Source: Zygnema cylindricum (Eukaryota > Streptophyta > Zygnematophyceae > Zygnematales > Zygnemataceae). Taken from it: DNA of 62,000 nt. The notes under the pieces are model-generated. The model was given only the letters and a program-made list of their open reading frames with translations, ran no database searches and was not told the origin of the DNA. Positions within the stretch are counted from its first letter, which is position 1; every line of letters starts with the position of its first letter. Positions 11,535 to 24,400 of the stretch are shown piece after piece. The stretch is taken from assembly GCA_037447655.1 (NCBI GenBank), contig JBBHKE010000491.1, forward strand, positions 1-62,000. The letters are read 5' to 3'. The translations under genes and the position numbers were made by a program.

Positions 11535-14480
11535 ATTAATTATACTATGTGTCGAGAAAAAACTTATTGCGATAAATTCAACATTCAATATCGAATATCG
11601 AGCAGTCAAAGGGCTCGATATCTCGCTCAGGGACAAACAAATGTTATCGCTATATATTTGGTGGGAGGTGCGTGTTCGTACTGAAATATTGTACGGTAGT
11701 TTGTACGACATATTCCCCACCCCTCCACCCCCCGGGCTAGGGGCGCGCCATTCGTGGGGGAGGGGGGCTTTAAAAAGAAAATGGAGCCCAATGTCTCTTC
11801 GATGTATTGCGGTATAAATCTATCGACATATCGCGCCAATTTATTGGTAGAATATCGTGATGTTGACCTTCTTGATCTATCGGAACGATATATCGATTAT
11901 TAGGCACACGAAATAAGGTGCATATTGAATATTGGCAAGGGGACTTGATACACAACATTATTTATGACGATATATGAATATCATACATCAACTACTAGTC
12001 GTACTTACTCTTTTTGGTATTCAAATGCACCGAGCTCATTTTTCGATACACTTCACGGGTCTTAAAATTTGGGCGTGCCCTCGACAAGCGATACATTACT
12101 TTTCTAAATGTCATCAAATCTAACACCCCTAAAGTATCCAACAGTATTTGAATCTAATATAGTATTTTGAAATTCAACTAATTTAGTATTTCGAAATAAT
12201 ATTGTACAATGTTAACATTTTGTACAAACATCACCAAAAGGAAAAAAGTGAACGTGTCAAATGATAGTCGTCATTTTACGCTCTCATAAACCAAATATTA
12301 TGTTTGTGTAGGGTTCAAACATTTGATGCAATAGGTGATGCTCTGACATTTTAATGTTATAGGACATGGTTGCACTCTTATAGTGTCATCGTGAATTTCA
12401 CACTTTTCAAATTTTCCATTTTGCAGGTAATCATTTGTGTTAACCAAACCATCTGTAAGAAGCCCTCCCATTTTTCTCCGTATCGTCTTTGTGTATCTTG
12501 AAATTTTTTTCTTGCTTAGATTATTGACCACTCGCCCCTTAAGAGGGCAATTACATTTGTCAGTCGTCCTTTTGTATCACCTACTTTTTGTGGCTCTAAA
12601 ACAGTTTTACTATTTCTCTTTATAACTCGCTTGTTTCTAACTCATTTAACCCTTTTACACCTCGAAAAAGCTTGACTATGTTCGTAGTGAGCCCCTTAAT
12701 TGAAGCCCTTTTTAATCGTCAAGTTGCTCATTATTTCGCCTTAATTCTCCGTAGGGAACTTCTTAGGATTTGGAGATATTATTATTGGTTGCATAAAGGT
12801 CGTTGTCTTTCCCTTTAGCGCTTTGTGACTCCTGCTCTTAAAGTGTTGTTATGTAAACATCTTGATTTTTCATGAATGTAATATGATAGGTATCCTCCCT
12901 CTAACACCCTTGTTCCAATCCCCTAGCTACTCGCTTATCATTATAACTTGCTTTATTACGAAAAAACCATACAAGCGAAGTGTGTGGTCTATGGGTTATG
13001 ATTCCGTCGATGCTTCCACACTTACAAATTACTTAGAAATCCTCGCTTTGATCTGGAATATTTAACGAAGTCGTCCTCTTTGACTACCTATATAGGGTTT
13101 TTCTTCGATCGCACACATCAACAACCTCTCTTCAAAAATTTGAGATTGTCAGTCAACTGAAGACTAAAACTGACAGCTATTGGTGTTTTACGAGGAAAAC
13201 ACGAACATAAAGCCTTCGGAGGCAGTTTGTTCCCCTTATAATAATATTTGGGACTCGTACCCCCATTTAATCTTTTGGGGTCCTTAGTTTCATGTAATAA
13301 ACGATCTTACAAAAAATCCTTTTATAAACGATTTTGAAGCTTCTCCTCGACCATGTTATTGACGACCCAAATAACAACTTAACCCCCTCAATGGGATATT
13401 TCTTACTACCTACCTCCAAAATGAGGGATTCTTTCTAAAAGCAACCGCTTAAAGCATGGGCAAAAAGCCTCTTATTGTTGATCTTAACTAACAAAATTGC
13501 AGACATTACCGGAACCAAACCTAGAAAAGGTCTTACACTTGCTAATCTAATTGGGCTCCCCCCTTCAATGACAGGTATACACAACAAACCCATAAGACCA
13601 GGGTAAACGCAAGCTGTGCATATGCACATACGATTTGCGTACGTGCCCGGTGTGAGTTTCTCTTATAACACAGACGCAGTACGCCCGTTATGGTAGGTGC
13701 GCGATGGAAATTCGTATGATTTGTATGTATGCGTGGCAAAGCCGGCGGTTTTAATCCCCACCGTGATTAGATCTAAACCGTCGCTGGTCGCCTAGGAAGC
13801 ATTAAAGATTTTTGTCGCATTGCTGCCACGGGCCTAACCTCACAGCTTAGTGTACAACAGGGGCGCGGGTCAGGTTGAGGGCGTCGCAAAGTTGCAAAGA
13901 ACTTGTCAAGAAAGTTGTTTCAAGGTATTTTAGGCTATTAGCATATGGTTTTATGCCTAAATAATGTTGTTTTATGACAGCTGGCGCACCCTCAGCAGTT
14001 GCTGAAGTAGTAGCCATCACAGAACCAAAGATAGGAAGCACTCAAGATACCAACTTTGATCCACTGCACAAAGCAGTCAATATGGCCAAATGGCCCCAAA
14101 CTACATGGGAGTACAGTTTACCGCGTATGCTGACAACTCACAAAGTTTCAAGCAAATTTTTCAATTAACCGAAGAGATATAGCCCAGAGAATATCCCCTA
14201 AACTGCACATATGTGCTCCTTGAAACCTCATAAAAAGGAATACATGAAAGTAACTAAGTCCTAGAATTTATACAAATAAATTCTACTACTATCTCATTAG
14301 CCAAAAAAAACACTGTAAAGAATGTTGCGGTACTATTTAACCGTACTATAATGTACTCTAACTAAATACTTGATGTATGTTAAATTCATCTACAGTGTCT
14401 ACTGTTTAGTACAGTACAAGCAAACGTTAATTGTATACGGATGTCTATTACTAACTGTACATACTAATATACAACTACGT
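11535..14480. other. Long intergenic stretch, no gene seen
   Basis: No family resemblance was found on either strand. The ORF at 13974-14168 (64 codons, following a TTTTATGACAG that could be an acceptor) has a somewhat protein-like composition but no recognisable motif, so I do not call it. Confidence 0.3.
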
Positions 14481-14627
14481 TGTAGAAATTAATGGTTTTT
14501 AGTATTTTCTAGGTCTGAATAGAAATAAAGAAGCCGAGGCATTCTACCTCTAACTTCTCTCTCCAACTCTCAAACTTGTCGCAGTCACTGAGAAATTGGA
14601 GAGGAAGCTAGAGCCATGGCTACCTAG
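14481..14627 (+). repeat. Copia LTR fragment, D/G family
   Basis: TGTAGAAATTAATGGT and the following ~145 bp, to CCATGGCTACCTAG, match the first part of the LTRs of elements D (34894 downward) and G (61556 downward). The fragment ends abruptly at about 14627. It is a truncated LTR in plus orientation. Confidence 0.75.
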
Positions 14628-15625
14628 AATTAGAATAATGAAAAAATTAGAATCGATTACTCTATTTGATGTGATAGAGTCAAAATTTCGAGCGACCGAA
14701 TTAGAGTAATTTACTCTAATTACGATTTGCGGTGTAGTTGTCAGAAATTGTACATTTCAAGTACAGTTTCGTACAAACTACGTACCTTTTAAGTTCAGAT
14801 TTGACGGTCAACCCGTCCAACAGATTTTACTAGCGAAATATTGTAACGGCTGTTAAAAAATTGTCGCGCTTGCGAACGTCGACCGTCATAAAAAAAATAA
14901 CAATTCACACGGCCGGCGCAAGTTTAATGTAACAAAACTGTGGCTGTCACATATAAATAAAATGGTTGCGCGCAGGTACACCGCGAATCGTTATTAGTGT
15001 CAAGGTCACTAATTTGGGTTCTCAAAATTTTGATTTTTTTTCGCAATTAGTATACGCTATTTTAATTTTTCCTTGACGTTAATTGATGTACCGTACAAAA
15101 TAGCGTGAAATCAGAAAGTACAGCAATATATAATTAGTGTGCTGTACAGTCGATGTCAAACCGTATATAAATGTACCTTTATAGATGAAATTAAAAAAAA
15201 AAAAAAATTTAGTCATACGAGCATGCATACGAACGTGCGCTAAAAAAAAGGGATGAACCTAGTCGACAAAAACCACGTTCGCACACATTCCCCTACAATC
15301 TCTTCGTTTGAAGTGTGAATATAAAATGAGTTCGCATGTCGGAGGTCACAAACTTTCAGTTAAATCAATGAACTGTGTGTAGTTACACGCCCACATATAA
15401 CGTCTTGAAACTGCGAAAGCTTGCTTAATGTGATTTTTCGCTGATCCGTTTATATGAACACTATAATATGTATTGTGTCCAATTAACGTCAATGTGTATT
15501 CTGTTTCGATGGAAAAGGACGAATTTACCGTAAATGTTTATTATAATATGGTGTTTACCATGAATTAGAATTAATGTATACGTTAACAAGGGGTCAAAGG
15601 ACAAAAGGATCACAAATTACAGTTA
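14628..15625. repeat. Intergenic with diverged TIR ends
   Basis: Two more diverged ends of the ACACCGTGAATCGC family face each other here: CGATTTGCGGTGT (14723-14735) and ACACCGCGAATCGTTATTAG (from 14978). No complete element or gene is recognised. Confidence 0.4.
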
Positions 15626-15939
15626 ATGGGAAAAATAAATAGAATAAAAATACAACATTTGGCGTTGGTGATATTTGGGACAAAGTTACACCAAATGCGG
15701 ACTATCCACAGAAAAATGGATCCCTTTTTGGACGAATCACATCCAACCAAGCATTTCGTTTTTTTTTTGGGATTTGACGCTGCGCCGTCACTATGGCAAA
15801 CAAAAAAAAATCTTTCGTTTCATGAAGAAGCAGGCGAAACTGCCGCCGCCATTCTCATTTCGCTTCCATGGATTTGTGTGTGGCGGCTCCTGCTTCCGCG
15901 CCATATCTGGCGTCCCTCTGTTTCCCTTTTTATTGACTC

Positions 15940-17060
15940 CGCCCCCCTTCCCTCTCCCTTTCCCTCTCCGTCTCTCTTTCTCTTTCCCTTTTCCTCTCCT
16001 CTTCCCTGTCCCTCTCTTTCTCTCTCTCCCCCTCCCTCTCTTTCTCTCTCTCCCCCTCCCTCTCCTTCTCACCCTCTCAATCTGCCGCACTATCTCTCTC
16101 CCCCTCTTCCTCTCCCACTACCCAATTCGTCATCTGCCGCTATCTCTCCCTTTCCATTTTTTTTTGTCAAACTATCTTCAGTTTACAAGTATTTTTATGT
16201 CATTTAACTGTCATTTTCATTTTGTGTGGCTCTCTCTCCCTTATGGTACTCAGTGACAAGAGTGCATCCTCGCTGAATGATTTTTTTTTTTTCATGTAAG
16301 GACTTGACGAGACTGTCTTGGTGCTGAAAGGCATGTTTCCTTCTCCTATATCTCCCTCTTACCCTCTTGATCAGTTGCTCTCTCTCCTTCCCCCTCTATC
16401 TCTCCCTCACCCTCTCAATCTACCGCTATCTCTCCCTATCCCTCTCCCTTACCCTTTTCCTCTCACCCTCTAGGTTTGCCACACTATTTTCATCCCTCTC
16501 TCTCTCCCCCTCCCCCTCCTTTAATATGTCGCTATCTCTCCCTCCCCCTTTCCCTCTCCTTTCCCCTCTCCCTCTCTCTCTCACCCTCACAATATGCCGC
16601 ATTTTTTCCCATTATCTCATATTCTCCCTCTCCTTTACCCTCTCAATCTGTCGCTATCTCTCCCTCTCCCTTACCCTCTTGATCTGCCGCTATCTCTCCC
16701 TATCCCTCTCCGTTACCGTTTCCCTCTCAAATTGCCGCATTATTTTCATCCCTCTCTCTCTCTCCCTCCCCCCCTCCCTTGATGTGTCGCTATCTCTCCC
16801 CCCCCCTTTTTCCCTCTCCCTTCCCCACTCTTTCTAGCTCTCCCTTTCCCTCTCCCTCTCACTCTAGTCGTTTGCCTCACTATCTTCCTCCCCATCTCCC
16901 TCTCGCTTTCCCTCTCCCTCTACCTCTTCCCACTCCCGTTTTAATTGTCGTCAGCTCGAAATGTCGATCTCCCTCATCCTCTCCCGTTTCCTTTTCCTTT
17001 TCTCAAAATTGTGCAATTTTTCCTTCCCTTTCTCTCTTTCTCATTTACTCAACCACTAAA
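15940..17060 (+). repeat. Polypyrimidine tract (CCCTCT-type), ~1.1 kb
   Basis: More than a kilobase is almost pure C/T on the plus strand, built of CCCTCTCC and CTATCTCTCC phrases. It is interrupted by recurring non-pyrimidine words such as AATCTGCCGCTATC and GATGTGTCGCTATC. The spacing suggests a decayed minisatellite. Open frames across it are Ser/Pro/Leu-only and are not considered coding. Confidence 0.8.
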
Positions 17061-17351
17061 ATTACACGTTAATGTCATTCAAGTTTTTAACAAACTCCAT
17101 TGTTGTATTTTTTTCTTTGATGTAGCCACGGGATTTTGTTCAGTGCGCTGAATGTGATGGAGAAACACACGTATGGATTGTGGGAAAATCATCGAGTTTT
17201 TTTTACTTCATTTAATATTAGGACTTCCAAACAGATTTGTATACGAGTTAGAGAAGGTTAATAGATTATCATCTGTTACAAAGGATAATTTTTATTGACG
17301 ATGTTCTTTTCGTTCATGTAGAAGGATATTTTATTTACGTATGAAAAATAG

Positions 17352-17523
17352 GTATTTTGTTTTACATATCGTTGTTTTATTGCGGTGAACCTTTTTGTGA
17401 TGCTTAAGTGAAAAACATTGAATTGATTTCTAAGTGTATTTTGTTTTACACATAGTTTTTTTATTGCGGTGAACCTCTTTGTGATACTTAAGTGAAAAGC
17501 ATTGAATTGATTTCTAAGTGTAT
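17352..17523. repeat. 84-bp direct tandem duplication
   Basis: Two adjacent copies begin GTATTTTGTTTTACA at 17352 and 17436. They share TTTATTGCGGTGAACCT and ACATTGAATTGATTTCTAAG. Confidence 0.8.
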
Positions 17524-17773
17524 TATTGTAATATTCTATAATTGTAATTCATTTTGATCTTGTTACAATCACGGTTGCTCTAATTTTATTTATCCATGTT
17601 TTATAAATGTTAAGCGATACATGTGATGGATTGTGTTGGCATTGTTAAGTATTTTGCTTGACGCACACTTGATTGTTTTCTCTTTCTCTGTATTTTTGTT
17701 CTTTATACCCTGTTTTAATTTTAGTTTTTATTTTATTTCAGTCAATCTCACTTTCAGTCTCTCTCCCTTATCA

Positions 17774-18290
17774 TAGTCAGCGACGAGACTGTATCGTCGT
17801 TGAATGTTATGTTGTTCTATCTTGCTAGTCAACGATGAGAATGTCTCGTCGCTGAATGGCATTTTTAATTTTTCACCATTCAGCACCGACACTGTGTCGA
17901 CACAAGTAGTCGGATCTTATTTCTTCATCCCATGATTATTTATCTTTTATTTTCCATCTCTAGTTAATATTTACCTTAACAACACTATCCGTCCCTCAAG
18001 TCCTCATATTCTCCAACTTGTGTTTTTATGTTTCAAACTTTTTTTTTACATCTTTAAAATTCAGCCTTTTAGTTCTCTCATTTCTTCTCTGTCACTATCT
18101 CATTCTTTATTTATTTTTCTGTCCCTTCCTCTCAAATGGCCTCTCTACTTTATATCTCTGATACTCTTATCGTTGTTATCTTTCTGGCATACTATATCTT
18201 TTTCCATTCAGCGATGAAGCTATGTCGTCGATGAATGGTATATTTCATATTCGGCCAATCAGCGACGACAATGTGTTGTTGTTAAATGGT
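17774..18290. repeat. Dispersed hairpin repeats, TCAGCGACGAGAC-TGT type
   Basis: At least five copies of a ~33-bp inverted repeat occur at about 17776-17808, 17827-17862, 17874-17905, 18205-18238 and 18257-18291. Diverged copies lie near 16251 and 16300. The shared plan is an arm TCAGCGACGAGAC, a TGT or similar spacer, and the inverse arm ending in CTGAATGG. Copies differ in sequence yet mostly keep the ability to pair. Confidence 0.65.
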
Positions 18291-18578
18291 AGAATGACAC
18301 TGCAATTTAGGATACGTTTTTACACCATCACTACAAATACATTTCATCCATTATTTTGGCCATTGAACTTGCGTAGACAAAATATGAAATCAAAAAAACA
18401 AACAGGGATATATAATATTCAACGTGAAAGAAAGAAATACAATGTATAATGCATACTGTAAAAGAAAAGTACACATATTAACCTATCAATATAAAACTAC
18501 AAAAAAAAGCCAAACAAAGCCACACTATTATTTTAATTTTCTGCAAACGGCCATTATCCATTTTACGACCTCTCCTTA

Positions 18579-20186
18579 TTAAACCACATCTCTATAAACT
18601 GCCTCAAAATCATTGTAGTCCTTTAAATCTTCGTCGTGACTAGCTTCATCCTCTTGAATGTCGGCCTCTCGAAGGAGTTGGAGTAAATCCCGTGCGGTAG
18701 CCGAAGGAGGTGGCACCTCGTCGCCCTCGAAATGGTTTCGCCATTTCATGATTATTGCTTGCAAATCTTGCGTAAGCATACTCTCCTCCCATTTCCCACC
18801 CTTTAATGACAAATCCACATTGGATCATCGCCTTCAGTGCATACCCCATGCCATTCTTGTCCTTCATTTCATTCACCTCGCGAATTGAATTGCGTGCCAA
18901 CTTCAAGAAAAATGATTTCCCCGGTCCAACTAACTTATCCGACCATTTTTGGCCCCTAGGTAAAGACCACTTGTGGCTCTTTATCCCCTTCATTTTCCAA
19001 TCTTCCCATTTTCTCGACCATACCTCTTTTATTTTTGAGATTACAAATGAATCGGCGGGTTGCACTAAATGTGTTGCACAAGGTGGGAAAAAGTGGAGGG
19101 TTGTTCTCTTTGCAAAAAATAGCGTTGTTCAACTCCTCGGACATATTTTGGCCGCCACAATTGTCTACAAAAAAAACATTTTCTCACCCATCACCATCTC
19201 CTTCGTATGACCTCGGCTCAGCGATCCATTGCGAAAATACCGTCTTGTCATTCCATCCTTTAGGCCCGGTCCGATAACAAACTCCTACAAAAGAGAGAGG
19301 AAGGGAGTTACATGAAGGTAAGATGGATATGGCATAGGGAGAATAAGAGAGTGAGACGGTGAGAGAAAGGGAGAGGGAAGGAGGCGAGAAGTACAGTAGG
19401 GAGTGGGAGCGAGGAGGGGGGAGGTATTGAATTAGGGAGGGAGATAGAGGGCGAGAAGCAATATAAACAACACAAATCCCCAAAATTAATCTTTTTGATA
19501 TAGAATACAAAGGGAGAATAAAGGAGAAAATAACTTCAATATTTAAGAGGAAAAATACACATACGGAAGGAAATACACCTGGTTTGTCATCTTGGATGCT
19601 CTTTATCAGGTAAACACAGAGCTTGTTGGCAAAGATTAACCTTGGAGATTCAATACGGGCGTTCACTCCGCCTGTGAGTCAAACCATCAAAGTCATCAAC
19701 TCTCCGCCTCCCGCAACATCCGCGTATTTAATCACCTTGTCCCCGCGAAAACCCAACGTCTTTTTGTTATCCATATTAACAATGACGTGGGTTTCGTACA
19801 TGTTTTCGACTAGATCCTCTTTGTAGCGACCTAATATCATAATAACGCATAAAAAAGTTACAAATGAACAACACACATAAGTACGATGGTAGGGGCAACA
19901 ACTTTCAATCGCACATTTGCATTTTTATAACTCAACAAAAACATCCCACGCCATATGCAACCTTTTTTTCAATGTACTCCTCCTTCTCCGAGCTTAATTG
20001 TAACTTTCTATTTAGAACCCTCGTGAGAATATTGTGTTTTTCGCAAAACCGTTGAGTCCATCGTTTTGTCATTTTCATTTTGATCTCTTTTCCTGTTTTG
20101 TCAAGAAACAACCTCGCATTTTCCTTCCTCATACGTTTAATGATATGAATTGCCATGGTCCCCACAATAGTTTGAGACATTTTCAT
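18579..20186 (-). pseudogene. Pogo/Tigger-like transposase (CENP-B HTH plus DDE), decayed
   Basis: Read on the minus strand, the N-terminal part (20186-19935) has a CENP-B-type helix-turn-helix region (WTQRFCEKHNI, RVLNRKL). The catalytic part follows: ENMYETHVIVNMDN (near 19830), a second block FVDNCGGQN (near 19150), then HLVQPADSFV and KEVWSRKWEDWK toward the C-terminus. A GT-AG intron at 19578-19285 joins KPG to VCYRTGPKGW in phase. A second intron is likely between about 19955 and 19840, but I could not fix its borders. Defects: an in-frame TGA near 19675, another just before the FVDNC block, a frameshift before HLVQPAD (near 19070) and one near 18810 before the acidic tail. The element ends were not found. 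Tc1/mariner-superfamily transposases of this kind cut and paste DNA at TA sites. Confidence 0.75.
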
Positions 20187-20204
20187 ACCCTGTCAAGCTC
20201 ATGC

Positions 20205-20459
20205 ACTTTACAGGCACACCTTTATCTCACCAAGGATATCCGAGACCTTTTCAACCTTTACGGTCATCACTGTACAGAGGAAGGAGTGCACCCTGTCGGA
20301 CTAGATTCTTGGATTTTCCCAACTGAGCGGAATGCACTTTGTTTCGCGCCTAACGGAGGCGGAACGACAAAGTTATACCGTCTTAAAGATTACCATCCGG
20401 TTACATGGAACCATTTGCCACCAGCCCCCGTTGGGGGAACATTGTGGATTGCCACATAA
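20205..20459 (+). CDS. Unrecognised ORF fragment
   Basis: About 85 codons ending in TAA have protein-like composition (YLTKDIRDLFNLYGHHC, LDSWIFPTERNALCFAPNGG, VTWNHLPPAPVGG), but I recognise no family. There is no clear start codon. It lies between the transposase relic and the Ty3 Gag region and may be a piece of another mobile element. Confidence 0.25.
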   Translation, partial: TLQAHLYLTKDIRDLFNLYGHHCTEEGVHPVGLDSWIFPTERNALCFAPNGGGTTKLYRLKDYHPVTWNHLPPAPVGGTLWIAT

Positions 20460-20612
20460 CTTTCTGGATTTGCATTTAGATTATGGTGTTAGCCATCAGT
20501 AGGAATTTAGTTCAGCCTCAGTTGACTTTTTGTCCATTAATTACGATAGGTCAAAGTCTGGCAAGTTAGTGTCCCTTTCAGGACTGTCTTATAATAGTGG
20601 ACGGAATAATTA

Positions 20613-20909
20613 CTTCCGGCCGCGGATCTTGCCGTAGTCCGAAGCATAAATTTTTGCCCCGAGTGTAGTACGAATTATTTTGTCTTGTGTCAGTTCAATT
20701 ACACTTGCTTGTCGCTCATTGGTTAATAGTATAGCTTTGACTTTTGGACCAACAATTTGACAAACTTTGATGTATAAGGCAGGTTCCTTTTCAGTTCTGT
20801 CTCCTGTGAAAACTCTCGGAAATTCCAACAAACCTTCTTTTGGAGAATCTTTGTTTTTTTTAACTCTATTGCCATCTTGGTTTTGGATTTGTCTTTTGTG
20901 GTAATCACA
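20613..20909 (-). CDS. Unrecognised ORF, basic protein fragment
   Basis: About 98 codons on the minus strand, rich in Lys early (KRQIQNQDGNRVKKNKDS) and with a beta-rich later half (LYIKVCQIVGPKVKAILLT, VIELTQDKIIRTTLGAKIYA). No family is recognised. It could be coding debris. Confidence 0.2.
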
Positions 20910-20930
20910 GTCCGGGTGGGTAGTTGGCAC

Positions 20931-21469
20931 TATCTGCTTTTTGGGTGATTTTTGGACTTTTTGCTGTTTGAAACCGAGAATAGTTTAGCCGGTTCCGACC
21001 TGCCGACACTGAAGGTTGAAGGAGCACCATACCTATGTACAATACTATCGGGAGAAGAATCGCCTTTCTCTTGCTGTTATCGTTTATTTCTGGGGTATGT
21101 TAAGCTTGCTTCGCCATATTTCACATTCTCTTTCTTTTATTCTCTTTTCTGGGACAAGGTGATATTGTTAAATCTGGAAAGCCATCTCTATTACCTATAC
21201 ATCTCTACGTGGTAGTGCATTTGTGTCTTCATCTAGAGTTCTCTTTAATTTGGGGTAATCCTCCTGGAGTAAACTGAAACCCCATGGATCAGGGCAGTGG
21301 GTTTTGAGGGAACAAGTGCGATCGACTTCTTGTAGGGGAAGCACAGTACTGAAAAGCTACACCTCTGCGCTCGGATTAGAGGGGATAAGAGCTTTGACTT
21401 TGAAACCTCTCTTTTTGGAAGGGAGCTCTAGTTACATTCATTTCTCTTTCTCTCGTTACCTCTGTCATC
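20931..21469. other. Leader-like region before Ty3 Gag
   Basis: No gene is recognised. The stretch precedes the first ATG of the Gag-like frame and may contain the leader and part of a 5' LTR. I find no match to the 3' LTR beginning at 60034. Confidence 0.3.
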
Positions 21470-24400
21470 ATGGGGGGAGGAGAGACTCCGGATAATGGAT
21501 CCGGAAAGGAGGGTCGGCCAGAGAGGCATGTCCAGGAAGGAAAGGCTCAAATGTCAAAAGAGTGTGTACCCATGGAGTTCGTATTTGATTCTCTGTTCAA
21601 AAAACCAGCTGGTGCTTCTTCTCCTTCTCTTCCTCCCGACGTGACTCCCGAACATTACCCTTCAATGGCGAGGTCCACGAAGGCCTATGCTGAGGAAAGG
21701 AGGGAAGCCCGGGCTCAAGCCCAAGAAATGAACCGAGTGTCTCCACGATCCCAGCCCAAGAGGCAGGCGCAAAGGGAGCCCCATTTGGGTCCTCTTCCAT
21801 AGGTCGCGCTTCACACTAGATCCAAGATTCCTCGGGCCGAGATTCAGATTGACCCCGGGGTTTTGACGGATCCACCTCGCGCAGGTCATAAAGAAATCTT
21901 TCCCTTTCACGACCTCAATGAGCTGAAGGTGAAGAAAGAGTTGGTACAGAGAGTGGCTCGGACAGATTGAGTCAGGGTGGTTAGATCCGTGGGAGGGGTG
22001 GTGGAGATTTTGATTAGCTCTTTGGAGAGTGGCTCTTCACAGTCAGTGCAAGACAAGTCACAGAGAGCTCCCTATTCTCGCCCTCCTCCAACTTCCCCTC
22101 AGGACACCGCAGCCAACAGACCTTCTCGGGGGCGCACCTCTTTTCGGCCACGTTGAGGAGAAGGGGGTAGCGAGATGGAGGCTCGAGATCCATTGAGAGG
22201 AAAGAGGTTTGACCACAAGGACAGCAAGGGGAGATTCTCACCTCTTCCCAAGGAGGAGACGTCCCCAACTCCTATGCCTGCCTCAACAAGAGAGATCTTT
22301 GCCTATAGCAACTCGAGTCCGCCCTACGGAAGGGCTCTGGCGATCTAAACCAACGTTCCAGAGGTTCCGGGTACGGGCCAAAAGGATTTTTCCAAGGGAG
22401 GGTGGCTGACCAGACCCGATGATCTTGAAATTCTAGGGATGGAGATAGTGGATCTTACTAAAGTAGTCGAAAGGGCCAAGGAACTAGTGGAAGTTCTAAA
22501 ATCACAGGGCCAGGCTATGGCGGGGGCCAAACCCGTCACGGTGGATTTGGAAGCCTTAGAGGTAGAAAGGCAAAAGCTATGGGAACAAGAGCTGGAACTT
22601 ATTCGGGAAGCTAGGCGTAGATCTAGTGGGATTCTCAGCGGGTTGATTCCTCCTACATCAAGAACCGAGCTGCATCCTGAAGCGCAAGCTTACGGGATTT
22701 CTCCTCTTGCAAGCACCCAGCTAAAGGTTCATTCATCGCATAACAGCCGAAAGCCTCCTCTTCTGCGGGAAAGGGGGGGAAACATTGACCCTAACATGAA
22801 GGGTTTGGGTGTTAATTTACCTCCTGAGTCTGTTTGTCTTCCTCGGGAAGAACCTACCGTTGTATCGGTGGAGGTCGCTTCCGCCGTGGAGGCTTTGGTG
22901 GAGTTACGACCAGACGAGAGGATTCACATTCCCTTGAGGCCGTCAACACCCCCTTCACCATCTCTCGAAAGACCATCTCCTCCTCTATCATCTCACCTCC
23001 CGGGTCCTACAACCGAGCCCCGGGGCGTTCCCGCCTCCTCTCCCTCTTCATCCTTTTCTCCCGCTGCGGCTGTGTGTGGGTCACCAGATCCCCCTGTCTT
23101 ACCCTACAAACATGACGTTTACTCACCACCACATCGGCGTTTTCCATCCTCTAGCTCAAAGACTCCCCCTCCCGATTCCTTCGAAGGCGACCAAGGAGAC
23201 AGACACCATTCAGCAGACAGACACCTTGTCCACAAAACCTCTAGTCGTCCGCTTCTCCGCCACCACCCATTCCTCAAGTACCTCCTTTGAACATACCTCA
23301 CCTCTATATTATATCGGTGGAGCAAGTTCTCAAGGAAGAACAATACTCATCTGGATATAGAGGAGTAGTGGGGAACATCCTTCCCCCCACCATATTTTCA
23401 AGCGCAGATACTTCCTCTTTGGGAGGGGGATCCTCACCTTCCAGGGCAAAACCTCCTACTGGAGGAGGAGACGGTTCTGTACCCGAGGAAGAGGGCCCAA
23501 GAGTAATCTCACCAGCGCAGTTTGTCACTCCTAGGATGCCTTCAACTTCCCATTTGTCCAATTCTGCTGAGGAAGAAAAAGAGATGGGGGAATCCAGATC
23601 TTTAGGGGAGATAGCTCAAGGATCGCATTTTCTGATTTCGAATTGTTGTGGAAGTCATTCACCCAAATTGAGATCAATAAATATAGGGGAGGAGTCATTC
23701 CAGATGACTTTGAAACGACGTTTTTCCCCATGATGGTCAACTAGCTTTTTGGAGGGGCATTGGCGGATTACAAAGAGCGTCAACCTCTTTTGATGGCCCC
23801 CAGCATCAAAATCTCGGATCCAGCCCTTGATGCTGCTGTGTAACAAGCAGAGGCTGACTTCGCCGTGGCGGCTGCAATCCCTGTGACGGCTACCTATACC
23901 CAAGACATGAAACTACAGGCACATGGAGGTGCCTATGTTAACCATCTACAAGCAATTCAGGCAGCCCAGTGAGCAACGCGTATGGTTGCCAATCTCAACC
24001 GTTGTACGACCCTGCTTAACATTTGGAGACTCCTCTACACCAAGAGGAACGATTCTGCAATCAAAGAATTCACGGAATTATGCTGTTTGAAGAACGAGAC
24101 TCTGCAAACCCTCTCCCCCTACAACTTCTTTACCCGTAGGGGGGCCCAGTTCGCCCATGCCGAAGAGGCCTGAGCAGGCCTCAGCTGTTCAGGCAAAAAT
24201 TATACCGAAGGTCATCATACAGCAGTAGAGTCAGCAACTAGCCGCCATGGCTACAAAGTTAGCTGCCCTCCGCTTGGGGTCTTCTTCTCGGCCTGCTCCT
24301 CTAACAGCAACACAACGCCTCCAAAAGCAGAAACAAGAGTTGCTACAAAAGATCGCGGAGCTTGAGCTTCAAGGCACAGCGGGTGCCAACGATGACGACT

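Noticed and set aside
13974-14168. 64-codon ORF after a possible splice acceptor
   Set aside because: Protein-like composition but no recognisable motif, neighbour or donor.
15626-17151. Ser/Pro/Leu-rich ORFs in the CT tract
   Set aside because: A pyrimidine-only tract lacks stop codons by composition; no start context, motif or conservation is visible.
18646-19210. Plus-strand ORFs opposite the transposase
   Set aside because: They are shadows of the minus-strand DDE transposase, which has family motifs.
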